A stretch of 64,000 bases of DNA, taken from NCBI RefSeq assembly GCF_020447225.1, contig NZ_JAJAEO010000180.1, positions 17,266 to 81,265 on the forward strand. Direction: 5' to 3'. Positions 56,362 to 64,000 of the stretch are shown piece by piece (the first letter of the stretch is position 1; every line of letters starts with the position of its first letter). Made by a program: the position numbers and the translations under genes. The stretch comes from Methylophaga pinxianii (lineage in GTDB: Bacteria; Pseudomonadota; Gammaproteobacteria; Nitrosococcales; Methylophagaceae). Under the pieces are notes generated by a model. It did not search any database. It was not told the DNA's origin and saw nothing but the letters and a program-made list of their open reading frames with translations.

Positions 56362-57348
56362 ATGGGGTTATTAATGGAAGGCCAGTGGGTCGATCGCTGG
56401 TATGACACAGATTCCAATCAGGGCAAATTTATTCGCAGCAAATCGCAATTCCGTAATTGGGTTACCGCCGATGGCAGAGCCGGGGCCAGTGGAGAGGGTG
56501 GTTTTAAAGCGGAAGCAGGGCGTTATCATTTATATGTTTCTCTGGCCTGTCCATGGGCACACAGAACCTTAATCTTTCGTAAGCTCAAAGGTCTGGAAGA
56601 TATGATTTCGTTATCCGTGGTCAATCCATTGATGCTGGAACATGGCTGGACCTTTGACTATGCTGAAGGAGTGATTGAAGATCCGCTGTATCAGGCGAAA
56701 TTTCTGCATCAGATATATACCACTGCCGATCCAACCTACAGTGGCCGCGTTACGGTACCGGTGTTATGGGACAAACAACAAAATGTGATGGTCAGCAATG
56801 AGTCGGCAGAAATTATCCGTATGTTCAACAGTGCGTTTGATTCGATTGGTGCCAAAGCCGGTGACTATTATCCCAGGGCGTTAAGACAGGACATTGATGC
56901 CATCAATGATGATGTCTACGACAACATTAATAATGGCGTTTATAAAGCGGGTTTTGCCACCACACAACAGGCCTATGAAGAGGCGGTTTATCCCTTATTT
57001 GACTCACTGGACAAGGTTGAAGAACGTCTGAGCAAAAATCGCTATTTAGTCGGTAATGATCTTACCGAAGCCGATTGGCGATTGTTTACTACCTTGATTC
57101 GCTTTGATGCCGTGTATCACGGCCATTTCAAATGCAACCTGAAACGGATTGAAGATTATCCGAATCTTTCTGAATACGTTCGCGAACTCTATCAGTGGCC
57201 TGGTGTTGCAGAAACTGTCAATATGCAGCATATCAAGAACCATTATTATCGTAGCCATACCACCATTAATCCGACAGGTGTGGTCCCAGCCGGGCCAATT
57301 TTACATCTTGATAAGCCACATTCACGCGTTGATATTAATGCAGGGTGA
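56362..57348 (+). CDS. yqjG: Glutathionyl-hydroquinone reductase (YqjG/ECM4 type GST)
   Basis: Omega-like glutathione transferase that removes glutathione from glutathionyl-hydroquinones. The catalytic Cys is Cys63 in LACPWAHRTLIFRKLKGL, the same number as in E. coli YqjG. Family segments that follow: VNPLMLEHGWTF, DPTYSGRVTVPVLWDKQ, SNESAEIIRMFNSAFD, LTEADWRLFTTLIRFDAVYHGHFKCN, and HYYRSHTTINPTGVVPAGP. Length 328 is standard. It is a single gene with an AAGGAAGG ribosome site 10 bases before the ATG. It suggests handling of quinones or oxidative stress. Confidence 0.95.
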   Translation: MGLLMEGQWVDRWYDTDSNQGKFIRSKSQFRNWVTADGRAGASGEGGFKAEAGRYHLYVSLACPWAHRTLIFRKLKGLEDMISLSVVNPLMLEHGWTFDYAEGVIEDPLYQAKFLHQIYTTADPTYSGRVTVPVLWDKQQNVMVSNESAEIIRMFNSAFDSIGAKAGDYYPRALRQDIDAINDDVYDNINNGVYKAGFATTQQAYEEAVYPLFDSLDKVEERLSKNRYLVGNDLTEADWRLFTTLIRFDAVYHGHFKCNLKRIEDYPNLSEYVRELYQWPGVAETVNMQHIKNHYYRSHTTINPTGVVPAGPILHLDKPHSRVDINAG

Positions 57349-57438
57349 CAAGTTGATAAATTCGACTATGCATTTATCCACACCAAACTCACCGCAAAAG
57401 AATTCACTGAATGGATGCTATTTCCATCTTCTTGAAAA

Positions 57439-57472
57439 CTTAAGGTTTAGTTAAGGATTATCGTCGTAGCAT
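57439..57472 (+). promoter_or_regulatory. Direct-repeat regulator box and promoter of dgkA
   Basis: CTTAAG (57439-57444), 5 bases, GTTAAG (57450-57455): tandem half-sites 11 bp apart, the geometry of PmrA/BasR and QseB boxes. A weak -10, TAGCAT, follows at 57467-57472. A closely similar box stands before the gene group at 59996, with the same geometry. Confidence 0.55.
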
Positions 57473-57502
57473 TAGCCTCATTTTAAATAATGGGGCGAAT
57501 TT

Positions 57503-57868
57503 GTGGAAAAGCACACGGGATGTAAAAGGCTGATTTACGCTTTAGGTTATTCATTGCAGGGGCTGATTGCGGCACTGCGGTTTGAAACCGCTTTCAGACA
57601 GGTCTTTTTAGTATTATTGGCAGCCGGTGGGGTAAGTTTTTTTCTGCAAGTCAGCCCGGTTGAACGATTAGCCTTGATTGCCGTGTTATTGCTCTTAGTG
57701 TTGGTAGAAGCACTGAACTCGGCGATTGAATGCGTTGTTGATCGTATCAGTACCGAGCATCATCTGTTGTCAGGCCGAGCCAAGGACTATGGTTCTCTGG
57801 CGGTGCTTATTGCCATTATTATCGCTCTGGCCACCTGGCTGACCATCTTGTGGCCATTGATAGGGTGA
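57503..57868 (+). CDS. dgkA: Diacylglycerol kinase
   Basis: Small trimeric inner-membrane enzyme that phosphorylates diacylglycerol to phosphatidate, recycling DAG released when phosphatidylglycerol or phosphatidylethanolamine head groups are used in the periplasm. It has three transmembrane helices in 121 residues and the signature VEALNSAIECVVDRIS with the catalytic Glu. The start is a GTG with GGGG upstream; a TTG two bases earlier is out of frame. The gene is 6 bases before a phosphoglycerol-transferase-like gene, which would generate DAG. A PmrA-type box lies upstream; in other bacteria dgkA is in the PmrA regulon. Confidence 0.94.
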   Translation: MEKHTGCKRLIYALGYSLQGLIAALRFETAFRQVFLVLLAAGGVSFFLQVSPVERLALIAVLLLLVLVEALNSAIECVVDRISTEHHLLSGRAKDYGSLAVLIAIIIALATWLTILWPLIG

Positions 57869-57873
57869 GGCTG

Positions 57874-59850
57874 ATGATGACTAAATTACAGTCTTTTTTT
57901 GGTCCTTATCTGATATTGATCAAGCTGCTTCTTACCGGCTTGATCATTCTGAGTTTATCGCGTCTTGGCTTAGTGGTGTGGCAGTGGGACAGGGTGACTG
58001 CTGCCAGTTCTCTCTCCACTGTTTTCTGGCAAGGTCTTCGTGCCGATTTGATTATGATGGGCATGTTGCTTGCGCCATTGGCACTGGCGTTGCCTTTAGT
58101 AGCTAATCGACTGGGATGGAAGGTATGGCAAAATCTGCTGCTGGTCTGGGGCGTGATGATTATTGTCATTATCAGCTTTATGGAAGCCTCAACGCCTGCT
58201 TTTATCAGTCAGTATGATCTGCGTCCTAACCGCTTGTTTGTTGAATATCTGCGTTATCCGAAAGAAGTATTTGCCACCCTCTGGCAGGGCTTTCGCTGGC
58301 CGTTACTGATCGGCCTGACGCTGACGATTATTTCCGGCAGTGTGGCCGTAAAACTGTTGCAGCGCTGGCTGAACGACCATCAGCAACCCTGGCCGGTTTG
58401 GAAGATATGGCTGAGCTGGCCACTTCTGATCATCTTACTGGTTTTAATGATTCGTTCTTCTATTGGACACCGGCCTGCTAACCCTGCCAGTTTTGCGCTG
58501 ACATCCGATGCGATGGTCAATAGTCTTATTTTGAACTCTGCCTGGTCTGTGTATTTTGCTATTTACAATATGCAGCATGAATCAAATGCTGCTGAAGTTT
58601 ATGGGACGATGACAAATGAAGCGATCATGGCTGAACTTCATAAAAACTATCCATGGATTGGCATAGATCCTCAAAGTAAATTCCCAACTTTGAATACCCG
58701 ACCAGCGACTGTGCATCGTGATAAGCCACTCAATCTGGTGATTATCCTGCAAGAAAGTATGGGAGCAACATTTGTTGAATCGCTTGGCGGTGAACATGCT
58801 GTCACTCCAGAACTTGAACGCCTTAAACAAAAAGGGTGGTGGTTTGAACAGCTTTATGCCACCGGCACACGTTCAGTTAGGGGTATCGAGGCGGTAATCA
58901 GTGGCTATTTGCCCACGCCGGCACGCAGTGTAGTCAAGCTATCGCTGTCACAGCAAAACTTTTTTACCATCGCCGACTTGTTAAAACAACAAGGCTACTT
59001 TACCGAGTTTATCTATGGTGGAGAATCACACTTTGACAATATGGCGAGTTTTTTTATCGGTAACGGCTTTGAATCGGTCATTGATCAGCATGATTACGAA
59101 GATCCCGTTTTTACCGGTAGTTGGGGGGTATCCGATGAGGATTTACTGAATAAAACCCATCAGCAGCTGCAACAAAAGCATGCGGAAGGGGAACCCTATT
59201 TCAGTCTGGTGTTCACTTCCAGTAATCATTCACCCTATGAATTCCCGGAGGGTCGTATTGAATTGGATAACCCTGTCAAACAAAGTAATACCAATGCAGT
59301 GAAATATGCTGATTATGCATTGGGTCAGTTTTTTGATAAAGCCATGCAAAGTGATTACTGGGAAAACACCTTGTTCCTGGTCATTGCCGATCATGATTTA
59401 AATGTTTATGGCGATGCACTGGTGCCTATTGAGCGTTTTCAAATCCCCGGTTTAATTTTAGGGGCAGATATCACACCGCGCAGCATAGCTACCGTTGCCA
59501 GCCAGATTGATATGGCACCGACTTTATTGTCACTGATGGGGATTAGTGCGGCGACACCGATGATTGGTCGCGATTTAAGTCAGGAAAGCGAGCAACAGTC
59601 CAAAGGGCGGGCTTTAATGCAATTTGCCGATTATTACGCCTTGATGCAGGGTGAAAAAGTGACTGTGCTCAGACCGCAAAACACCGCCCTGGAAGGTCAT
59701 TATTCACCGGTCAGCCGACACTTGAATATTATCGGACCTGCAGCGGCAGATGATGAACACGAAGCGTTGGCGCATGTGTTATTGCCATCCTGGCTCTATC
59801 GCGAGCAACGCTATGACATGCCTCTGGGAAGAGCGGATTTATTGCCGTAA
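57874..59850 (+). CDS. LTA synthase-family sulfatase-fold phosphoglycerol transferase
   Basis: Inner-membrane enzyme of the alkaline phosphatase/sulfatase superfamily (PF00884). The ATG at 57874 (GTGAGG upstream) gives 658 residues; 57877 is a possible alternative and 57850 would lie inside dgkA. Five N-terminal transmembrane helices (to about residue 200) precede the periplasmic catalytic domain. Metal ligands and nucleophile fit: LVIILQESMGATFVESLG, YATGTRSVRGIEAVISG (Thr nucleophile), and LVIADHDLNVYGD. Relatives transfer phosphoglycerol from phosphatidylglycerol to a membrane glycan or lipid and release diacylglycerol, which the adjacent DgkA would recycle. The acceptor is unknown; phosphoethanolamine transfer cannot be excluded. 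Confidence 0.88.
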   Translation: MMTKLQSFFGPYLILIKLLLTGLIILSLSRLGLVVWQWDRVTAASSLSTVFWQGLRADLIMMGMLLAPLALALPLVANRLGWKVWQNLLLVWGVMIIVIISFMEASTPAFISQYDLRPNRLFVEYLRYPKEVFATLWQGFRWPLLIGLTLTIISGSVAVKLLQRWLNDHQQPWPVWKIWLSWPLLIILLVLMIRSSIGHRPANPASFALTSDAMVNSLILNSAWSVYFAIYNMQHESNAAEVYGTMTNEAIMAELHKNYPWIGIDPQSKFPTLNTRPATVHRDKPLNLVIILQESMGATFVESLGGEHAVTPELERLKQKGWWFEQLYATGTRSVRGIEAVISGYLPTPARSVVKLSLSQQNFFTIADLLKQQGYFTEFIYGGESHFDNMASFFIGNGFESVIDQHDYEDPVFTGSWGVSDEDLLNKTHQQLQQKHAEGEPYFSLVFTSSNHSPYEFPEGRIELDNPVKQSNTNAVKYADYALGQFFDKAMQSDYWENTLFLVIADHDLNVYGDALVPIERFQIPGLILGADITPRSIATVASQIDMAPTLLSLMGISAATPMIGRDLSQESEQQSKGRALMQFADYYALMQGEKVTVLRPQNTALEGHYSPVSRHLNIIGPAAADDEHEALAHVLLPSWLYREQRYDMPLGRADLLP

Positions 59851-59870
59851 ATGCCTGCATATCAATCAAC

Positions 59871-59911
59871 AGCCTGAAGATGATATACAGCTCGCTTTCA
59901 GACTTTTTATT
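59871..59911 (+). terminator. Candidate terminator after the LTA synthase-family gene
   Basis: AGCCTGAA (59871-59878) and TTCAGACT (59897-59904) can pair with one G-U, with 18 bases between, followed by a T-rich run TTTTTATTGTTTTTTT. It lies just before the second direct-repeat box. Confidence 0.5.
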
Positions 59912-59933
59912 GTTTTTTTGGATTAAAACTTAG

Positions 59934-59966
59934 CTTAAGTTTTTCTTAAGTATCCGACACTATTCT
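59934..59966 (+). promoter_or_regulatory. Direct-repeat regulator box and promoter of the hemolysin-family gene group
   Basis: CTTAAG (59934-59939), TTTTT, CTTAAG (59945-59950): a perfect direct repeat of the PmrA/QseB type. A candidate -10, TATTCT, starts 11 bases past the box (59961-59966), so the second half-site would take the place of the -35. The first gene starts at 59996. Spacing matches the dgkA box. Confidence 0.65.
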
Positions 59967-59995
59967 TGCTAACCATAAACATCAGGAGATGATTT

Positions 59996-60691
59996 ATGGA
60001 AGCAACAACCCTACAAAACCCGACACATCATAACGAAAAAACCTGGCAACAACGTTTGTTGTTTCCGCATAAATCATTGTCATTAATTGATGAGCAATCC
60101 AGCGAACAATCCGTGGTAAAAGCCTTTATCAGCAAGCGTTTTAATGACGCTTTTGGTGCTGAAATTCAGCATTTCCTGCCATATTTTCTTACCAGTCAGA
60201 TGGATGGCTTGATTGATTCTGCCATTGGCTTTCAACCGGTTCAGCAGCAATCACTGTTTCTTGAACAGTACCTTTCACATCCTGTTGAAAAAACTTTGAA
60301 ACTACAGGGGATTATTACCAACCGTGCCGAAATGGTGGAGATCGGTAATCTGGCCGCCAGTTTTAACAGTGGCAGTCCATTGTTGTTTATCTTGCTGGCA
60401 GCAGTATTACATCAAGCTAATTATCAGTGGGTGGTTTTTACGGCCACCCGGCAAGTCAGACACCTCATCGACAAATTACAGCTATCGACTATTTCATTAG
60501 GCGTTGCCGATCCACAGCGCCTAGTCGATAAAAACCAGCAATGGGGAAGTTATTATCTTCATCAACCCGTTGTATTGGCCGGTCATTTGTCCACTGCTAT
60601 CGCACACCTGCGTCAGCATCAGGTAATCCAATCCTTACTGGTGACATACCAGGATTTTATCGACAAAACAGCCGAGATGATTGCTCGATGA
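59996..60691 (+). CDS. Thermostable hemolysin-family protein (T_hemolysin, GNAT-like)
   Basis: 231-residue protein of the thermostable (delta-VPH) hemolysin family, PF12261. Despite the name, the fold resembles GNAT/autoinducer-synthase acyltransferases. Typical segments: FISKRFNDAFGAEIQHFLPYFLT, SAIGFQPVQQQSLFLEQYL, EMVEIGNLAASFNSGSPLLFILLAAVLHQ, and WVVFTATRQVRHLIDKLQL. There is no signal peptide. It starts a tightly packed group (ATGA overlap with the ligase gene). Partners suggest it acts on an activated acyl group, not as a true hemolysin. A direct-repeat regulator box lies 45 bases upstream. Confidence 0.85.
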   Translation: MEATTLQNPTHHNEKTWQQRLLFPHKSLSLIDEQSSEQSVVKAFISKRFNDAFGAEIQHFLPYFLTSQMDGLIDSAIGFQPVQQQSLFLEQYLSHPVEKTLKLQGIITNRAEMVEIGNLAASFNSGSPLLFILLAAVLHQANYQWVVFTATRQVRHLIDKLQLSTISLGVADPQRLVDKNQQWGSYYLHQPVVLAGHLSTAIAHLRQHQVIQSLLVTYQDFIDKTAEMIAR

Positions 60692-62166
60692 ACGATACGA
60701 TTTTGCAATATCTGGAAAAACTGGCAACTGCAGAACCGCAGAAAATATGTGCCCGTGATGACGTTCAGCAGCTGACCCGCCGGCAGTTATTAGAGCAAGT
60801 TGAAATCGTTGCCAGGGAATTACTGAGTTACCAGCATCAGGTTATAGGTTTGCTGGCAGATAACGGCGTGCCATGGGTAATCATTGATCTGGCGGCTCAG
60901 CGTGCGGAGGTGGTTTTGCTACCGTTGCCGTTATTTTTTACCTCTGATCAGCTGCAACATGCGCTGACAAGTTCAGGTGCGGTGGGACTGATTCATGATC
61001 GTCCACTGACATTCGACGCTGATTTTTTGGCGCAAAGTTTCATGCTGGACAGTTTGCCAATGCACTTTACCACTTGTCGACAGTCAGAGAGCATCACGCT
61101 TCCTGCAGGCACAGCAAAAATCACCTTTACCTCGGGATCTACAGCCGATCCAAAAGGAGTCTGCCTTAGTAACCACAACCAGTATCAGGTCAGCCAGAGT
61201 TTATTAAGCGTTTTGCATATGCAAAATGTACGACATCTGGCCTTACTGCCATTAAGTACATTGCTGGAAAATATTGCCGGTCTTTACACACCCTTATTAA
61301 GTGGCGGAGAGGTGATATTGCTCAGCATGAAAAAAACCGGCTTTTCCGGCAGCCTTGCTGGCAATCTCCAGTCATTACTGAACACACTCTCCCATTATCA
61401 ACCTGACAGTCTGATCCTGGTTCCGGAATTATTGTCCGCTTTGGTCCTGGCGGCTGAACAAGGCTGGCAGCCTCCGCAGTCTTTGCGATTTATTGCTGTC
61501 GGTGGAAGCCGGGTAGCCAGCGAACTGATTGAACAGGCTCGTCGCTATGGGCTGCCTGTATATGAAGGATATGGTTTATCGGAATGTAGTTCCGTTGTCA
61601 GCCTGAATACACCAGGCCATGACAAGCCGGGAACGGCAGGCAAGCTGCTGCCACACGTCACCATCCAGATTGAAGCAGGTGAAATCACCGTCACCGGCAA
61701 TGGTTTTCTTGGGTATATCGGTAAAGACACTTCTCCCGGAAATAGTATTGCAACAGGTGATATGGGCTATCTGGATCAGGACGGTTTTTTAGTTATTTAT
61801 GGTCGTAAAAAGCAACTGCTGATTTCCAGTTATGGTCGAAATATTAATCCTGAGTGGGTAGAAAGTGAGGTGCTGGCGCACCCCGAAATCCTGCAATGCA
61901 TTCTGTTTGGGGATGCAAAACCATTTTGCACAGCCTTTATCTACAGCAGTTTAAGTGATGCCAGGATGGAAAGCTGGCTCACACAAGTCAATCAAAGGCT
62001 GCCGAGCTATGCTCAAATCATCAAGTGGCGACGTCTCGAACACCCATTAACGGTGAAAGATGGATTATTAACCTCCAATGGTCGTCCACGACGCCAGCGT
62101 ATTTTTGCTTTTTTTCAACATGAATTGGAAGCCATCTATCAGGAGTCACAGTATGGGATTTTTTGA
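60688..62166 (+). CDS. AMP-dependent acyl-activating ligase
   Basis: ANL-superfamily adenylating enzyme that would activate a fatty or other acid as an acyl-AMP and then thioester. The ATG at 60688 overlaps the previous gene by ATGA (492 residues); the open frame to 60541 is inside that gene. Motifs: ITFTSGSTADPKGVCLSN (P-loop A3), YEGYGLSECSSVVSLN (A5), ATGDMGYLDQDGFLVIYGRKKQLL (A7/A8), and NINPEWVESEVL. The C-terminal Lys of motif A10 is likely in LTVKDGLLTSNGRPRR. It lies downstream of the hemolysin-family gene and overlaps the diiron-oxidase gene by 14 bp. The acid substrate and acceptor (CoA or a carrier) are unknown. Confidence 0.88.
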   Translation: MNDTILQYLEKLATAEPQKICARDDVQQLTRRQLLEQVEIVARELLSYQHQVIGLLADNGVPWVIIDLAAQRAEVVLLPLPLFFTSDQLQHALTSSGAVGLIHDRPLTFDADFLAQSFMLDSLPMHFTTCRQSESITLPAGTAKITFTSGSTADPKGVCLSNHNQYQVSQSLLSVLHMQNVRHLALLPLSTLLENIAGLYTPLLSGGEVILLSMKKTGFSGSLAGNLQSLLNTLSHYQPDSLILVPELLSALVLAAEQGWQPPQSLRFIAVGGSRVASELIEQARRYGLPVYEGYGLSECSSVVSLNTPGHDKPGTAGKLLPHVTIQIEAGEITVTGNGFLGYIGKDTSPGNSIATGDMGYLDQDGFLVIYGRKKQLLISSYGRNINPEWVESEVLAHPEILQCILFGDAKPFCTAFIYSSLSDARMESWLTQVNQRLPSYAQIIKWRRLEHPLTVKDGLLTSNGRPRRQRIFAFFQHELEAIYQESQYGIF

Positions 62167-62800
62167 CACACTCTGCCAGCAGACTGAGGTTGAGCGACAA
62201 CAGTTGTTCTCTGCTCCGATTATCAATCAGGCGATGCGGGGTGAAGTAACGCTGGAGCTTTATATCGCCTTTCTAGCGCAGGCTTATCATCACGTAAAGC
62301 ATACCGTTCCATTACTGATGGCTGTCGGCTCACAATTGCCGGAACATTATGAGTGGTTACGGGAAGCTGTTGCGGAATATATTGAGGAAGAGCTCGGGCA
62401 CCAGGAGTGGATTCTGAATGATATCGCTGCCTGCGGTCATGATAAAGAATTGGTACGAAACAGTCGTGCAAATTCTGCCACCGAGCTAATGGTAGCCTAT
62501 GCATACGATATGGTTTTTCGCGTCAATCCTCTTGGATTTTTTGGCATGGTTCATGTTCTTGAGGGCACCAGTATTGCCACCGCCGATAACGCCGCGACAG
62601 CGATTCAAAATGCGTTGTTCTTACCTGACAAAGCGTTTAGTTATTTACGTTCACATGGTGCTCTGGATCAGGAACATATGAAGTTTTTTGAAGGTTTAAT
62701 GAACCGCATAGACGACCCTTTGGCACAACAACAGATAATTCACAGCAGCAAGATGTTTTATCGTCTGTATGGTGATATTTTCCGGAGCCTGACCATATGA
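62153..62800 (+). CDS. Heme-oxygenase-like diiron enzyme (TenA/UndA-type HDO fold)
   Basis: 215 residues, ATG with an AGGAG 8 bases upstream; it overlaps the end of the ligase gene by 14 bp and the next gene by 4 bp. The helical fold and ligand pattern suit the iron-containing redox enzyme family (Haem_oxygenas_2): QAYHHVKHTVPLL, IEEELGHQEWIL (Glu80, His83), MVHVLEGTSIATAD (Glu137) and LDQEHMKFFEGLM (Asp172, His175). The spacing of these residues is close to that of UndA, which makes terminal alkenes from fatty acids. A fatty-acyl substrate is therefore plausible, given the neighbouring acyl ligase, but not shown. Confidence 0.85.
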   Translation: MGFFDTLCQQTEVERQQLFSAPIINQAMRGEVTLELYIAFLAQAYHHVKHTVPLLMAVGSQLPEHYEWLREAVAEYIEEELGHQEWILNDIAACGHDKELVRNSRANSATELMVAYAYDMVFRVNPLGFFGMVHVLEGTSIATADNAATAIQNALFLPDKAFSYLRSHGALDQEHMKFFEGLMNRIDDPLAQQQIIHSSKMFYRLYGDIFRSLTI

Positions 62801-63609
62801 AGACGTCGCTGAATTTACAATCCATCACTATCGTTTTAACAGGTGCAACCGGAGGGCTGGGCACGGCACTGGCAAAAGCGTTGTCTGCCCAGGGTGCGTT
62901 ATTGGTTTTGTGTGGACGAAATTATATCCAGCTGGAACAGCTTAATAACGCATTGGGTGGTCAACACCACTGCGTTGCCAGCGATTTGACCACCAGTTCG
63001 GGAAGACAGGCAGTAGTCGCTTATTGCCAGCAGTTTTCCCGTGGAATTGATGCCTTAATTAATAATGCGGCCAGCAATCATTTCGGTCCCCTCAAAGCGA
63101 TGAACGAAATCACCGTGCAGCAGATGCTGGTGACTAACTTGTTGGTACCCATCGAATTGACACGTTTATTACTGCCGATACTGGCAAAATCGGATAACGC
63201 CCAGATTATCAATATCGGTTCGGCATTCAGTCGGTTGGGATTTCCGGGATTCAGTGTCTATAGCGCCTGCAAGTTTGGGCTGCGGGGATTTACCGAAGCG
63301 ATGCGTCGAGAATTGGCGGATACCACTATTACGGTTCGTTTGTTTGCACCACGAACCATTAGCACCGCAATGAATGATGACAACGTGACAGCGATGAATA
63401 AAGCTCTGGGAAACCAAAGTGATAGTGTTGAAAGTGTTGCCGAGCAGTTTGTCAATTTTTTTCAAAAAAATCACCAGAGTGAGCAGTTTTTAGGCTGGCC
63501 GGAACGCTTTTTCGGTTGGCTTAACTCCATTAATAGTCGATGGATAGATCAAGGCCTCGCCAAAAAACTCCCAGTGATTCAACGTTATTGGACAGGAGTA
63601 ACAAAATGA
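62797..63609 (+). CDS. Short-chain dehydrogenase/reductase
   Basis: Classical SDR of 270 residues. Cofactor motif VLTGATGGLGTALAKAL near the N-terminus, then LCGRN (likely NADP-preferring because of the Arg), INNAASNHFGPL, and the catalytic Ser in IGSAFSRLG with YSACKFGLRG (Tyr and Lys). The C-terminal part contains VRLFAPRTISTAMND. The start overlaps the diiron-enzyme gene by ATGA, and the stop overlaps the next gene by 4 bp. In this setting a keto or aldehyde intermediate of the same pathway is a reasonable substrate. Specific substrate unknown. Confidence 0.88.
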   Translation: MKTSLNLQSITIVLTGATGGLGTALAKALSAQGALLVLCGRNYIQLEQLNNALGGQHHCVASDLTTSSGRQAVVAYCQQFSRGIDALINNAASNHFGPLKAMNEITVQQMLVTNLLVPIELTRLLLPILAKSDNAQIINIGSAFSRLGFPGFSVYSACKFGLRGFTEAMRRELADTTITVRLFAPRTISTAMNDDNVTAMNKALGNQSDSVESVAEQFVNFFQKNHQSEQFLGWPERFFGWLNSINSRWIDQGLAKKLPVIQRYWTGVTK

Positions 63610-64000
63610 AAAAAATATATGTGGCTTTTTATGGCCTGTTATTAGCGGTCTTCAGTTTATCTGCCCAGGCAATCTCACCTGAAGCATTGCCATTACAATC
63701 TGCCTGGGAGCATGCCAATTATGAATTAACTGACAAACAGCAGATTGAGGCATTTGAAAAATTAACTTCCAAAGCGGATGAGATAAAAAAACACTCACCG
63801 GAACAAGCGGATGTCTTAATCTGGCGGGGAATTATCTATGCCAGCTATGCTGGCATTAAAGGCGGTCTGAGTGGATTATCCATGGCGAAAACAGCTAAAG
63901 CTGATTTGGAAAAAGCACTTGAAATTGATGAACAGGCACTGAATGGTTCGGCTTATACTACCTTGGGGACTTTGTACTACAAAGTGCCTGGTTGGCCATT
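63606..64000 (+). CDS. Secreted helical/TPR-like protein, 3' end cut by window
   Basis: Partial gene (131 residues visible) with ATG at 63606 overlapping the SDR stop by 4 bp. Residues 1-22 form a Sec signal peptide (FYGLLLAVFSLSAQA, cleavage after AQA). The mature part is helical with TPR-like spacing: WEHANYELTDKQQIEAFEKL, WRGIIYASYAGIKGG, and KADLEKALEIDEQALNGSAYTTLGTLYY. Family members are small periplasmic repeat proteins of unknown function. Its place at the end of the cluster suggests the product or process reaches the periplasm. The end lies outside the window. Confidence 0.8.
   Translation, partial: MKKIYVAFYGLLLAVFSLSAQAISPEALPLQSAWEHANYELTDKQQIEAFEKLTSKADEIKKHSPEQADVLIWRGIIYASYAGIKGGLSGLSMAKTAKADLEKALEIDEQALNGSAYTTLGTLYYKVPGWP

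Overview
The window looks like an ordinary stretch of chromosome from a gammaproteobacterium of moderate to low GC. The evidence is the gene order: tig-clpP-clpX-lon, dedD-cvpA-purF, yceD-rpmF-plsX-fabH-fabD-fabG-acpP-fabF-pabC-mltG-tmk-holB-pilZ-tatD, and cysJ-cysI. The AmgK/MurU cell-wall recycling pair, a B12 riboswitch and a type IV pilus PilZ protein fit a marine or aquatic member of the Thiotrichales/Piscirickettsiaceae side of the class (for example a Methylophaga-like methylotroph). That placement is inference from gene content only. No insertion sequence, prophage, integron or CRISPR array was seen.

Layout. 1-12.3 kb: the end of a psi-subunit-like gene, rimI, sodB, argD-argF, then on the minus strand murU-amgK and yceF-pgm around a small secreted protein. 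A plus-strand group follows: fieF, a NERD-domain membrane protein, a eukaryotic-type cytosolic 5'-nucleotidase and an HDOD-GAF protein. 12.3-18.4 kb: tRNA-Leu(UAG) and the protein quality-control block tig, clpP, clpX, lon, with a near-consensus heat-shock promoter before lon. 18.4-32.8 kb: dedD-like/cvpA/purF, then the fatty-acid synthesis block and the pabC-to-tatD block, densely packed with 4-bp start/stop overlaps, ending in a GDSL lipoprotein esterase. 32.8-41 kb: signalling genes, namely a chemoreceptor behind a candidate sigma-28 promoter, a very large PAS/GAF hybrid histidine kinase, and a REC-EAL-GAF-GGDEF protein whose GGDEF motif is degenerate. 41-46.5 kb: cysJI (sulfite reductase) and convergent ettA, separated by a REP-type palindrome.

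46.5-52.1 kb is the most unusual locus. A cobalamin riboswitch precedes a CobN-like chelatase that carries an export signal and a C-terminal membrane anchor. It is followed without gaps by a TolQ/ExbB-type proton channel protein and a DUF2149 protein that looks like an ExbD/TolR analogue. Together they suggest a proton-motive-force-driven, envelope-located machine acting on a corrinoid or other tetrapyrrole, rather than the usual cytoplasmic CobNST cobaltochelatase. 52.1-57.3 kb: a Na+/Ca2+ exchanger, a fused secDF, a small membrane protein and a glutathionyl-hydroquinone reductase.

57.4-64 kb: two neighbouring transcription units each preceded by a direct-repeat box of the PmrA/QseB type (CTTAAG-N5-CTTAAG or close). 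The first holds dgkA and an LTA-synthase-like phosphoglycerol transferase, which would form a diacylglycerol-producing and diacylglycerol-recycling pair. The second holds a thermostable-hemolysin-family protein, an acyl-activating AMP ligase, a heme-oxygenase-like diiron enzyme, a short-chain dehydrogenase and a secreted helical-repeat protein cut by the window end. I read this as a candidate envelope-lipid or fatty-acid-derived metabolite system under a common envelope-stress regulator.
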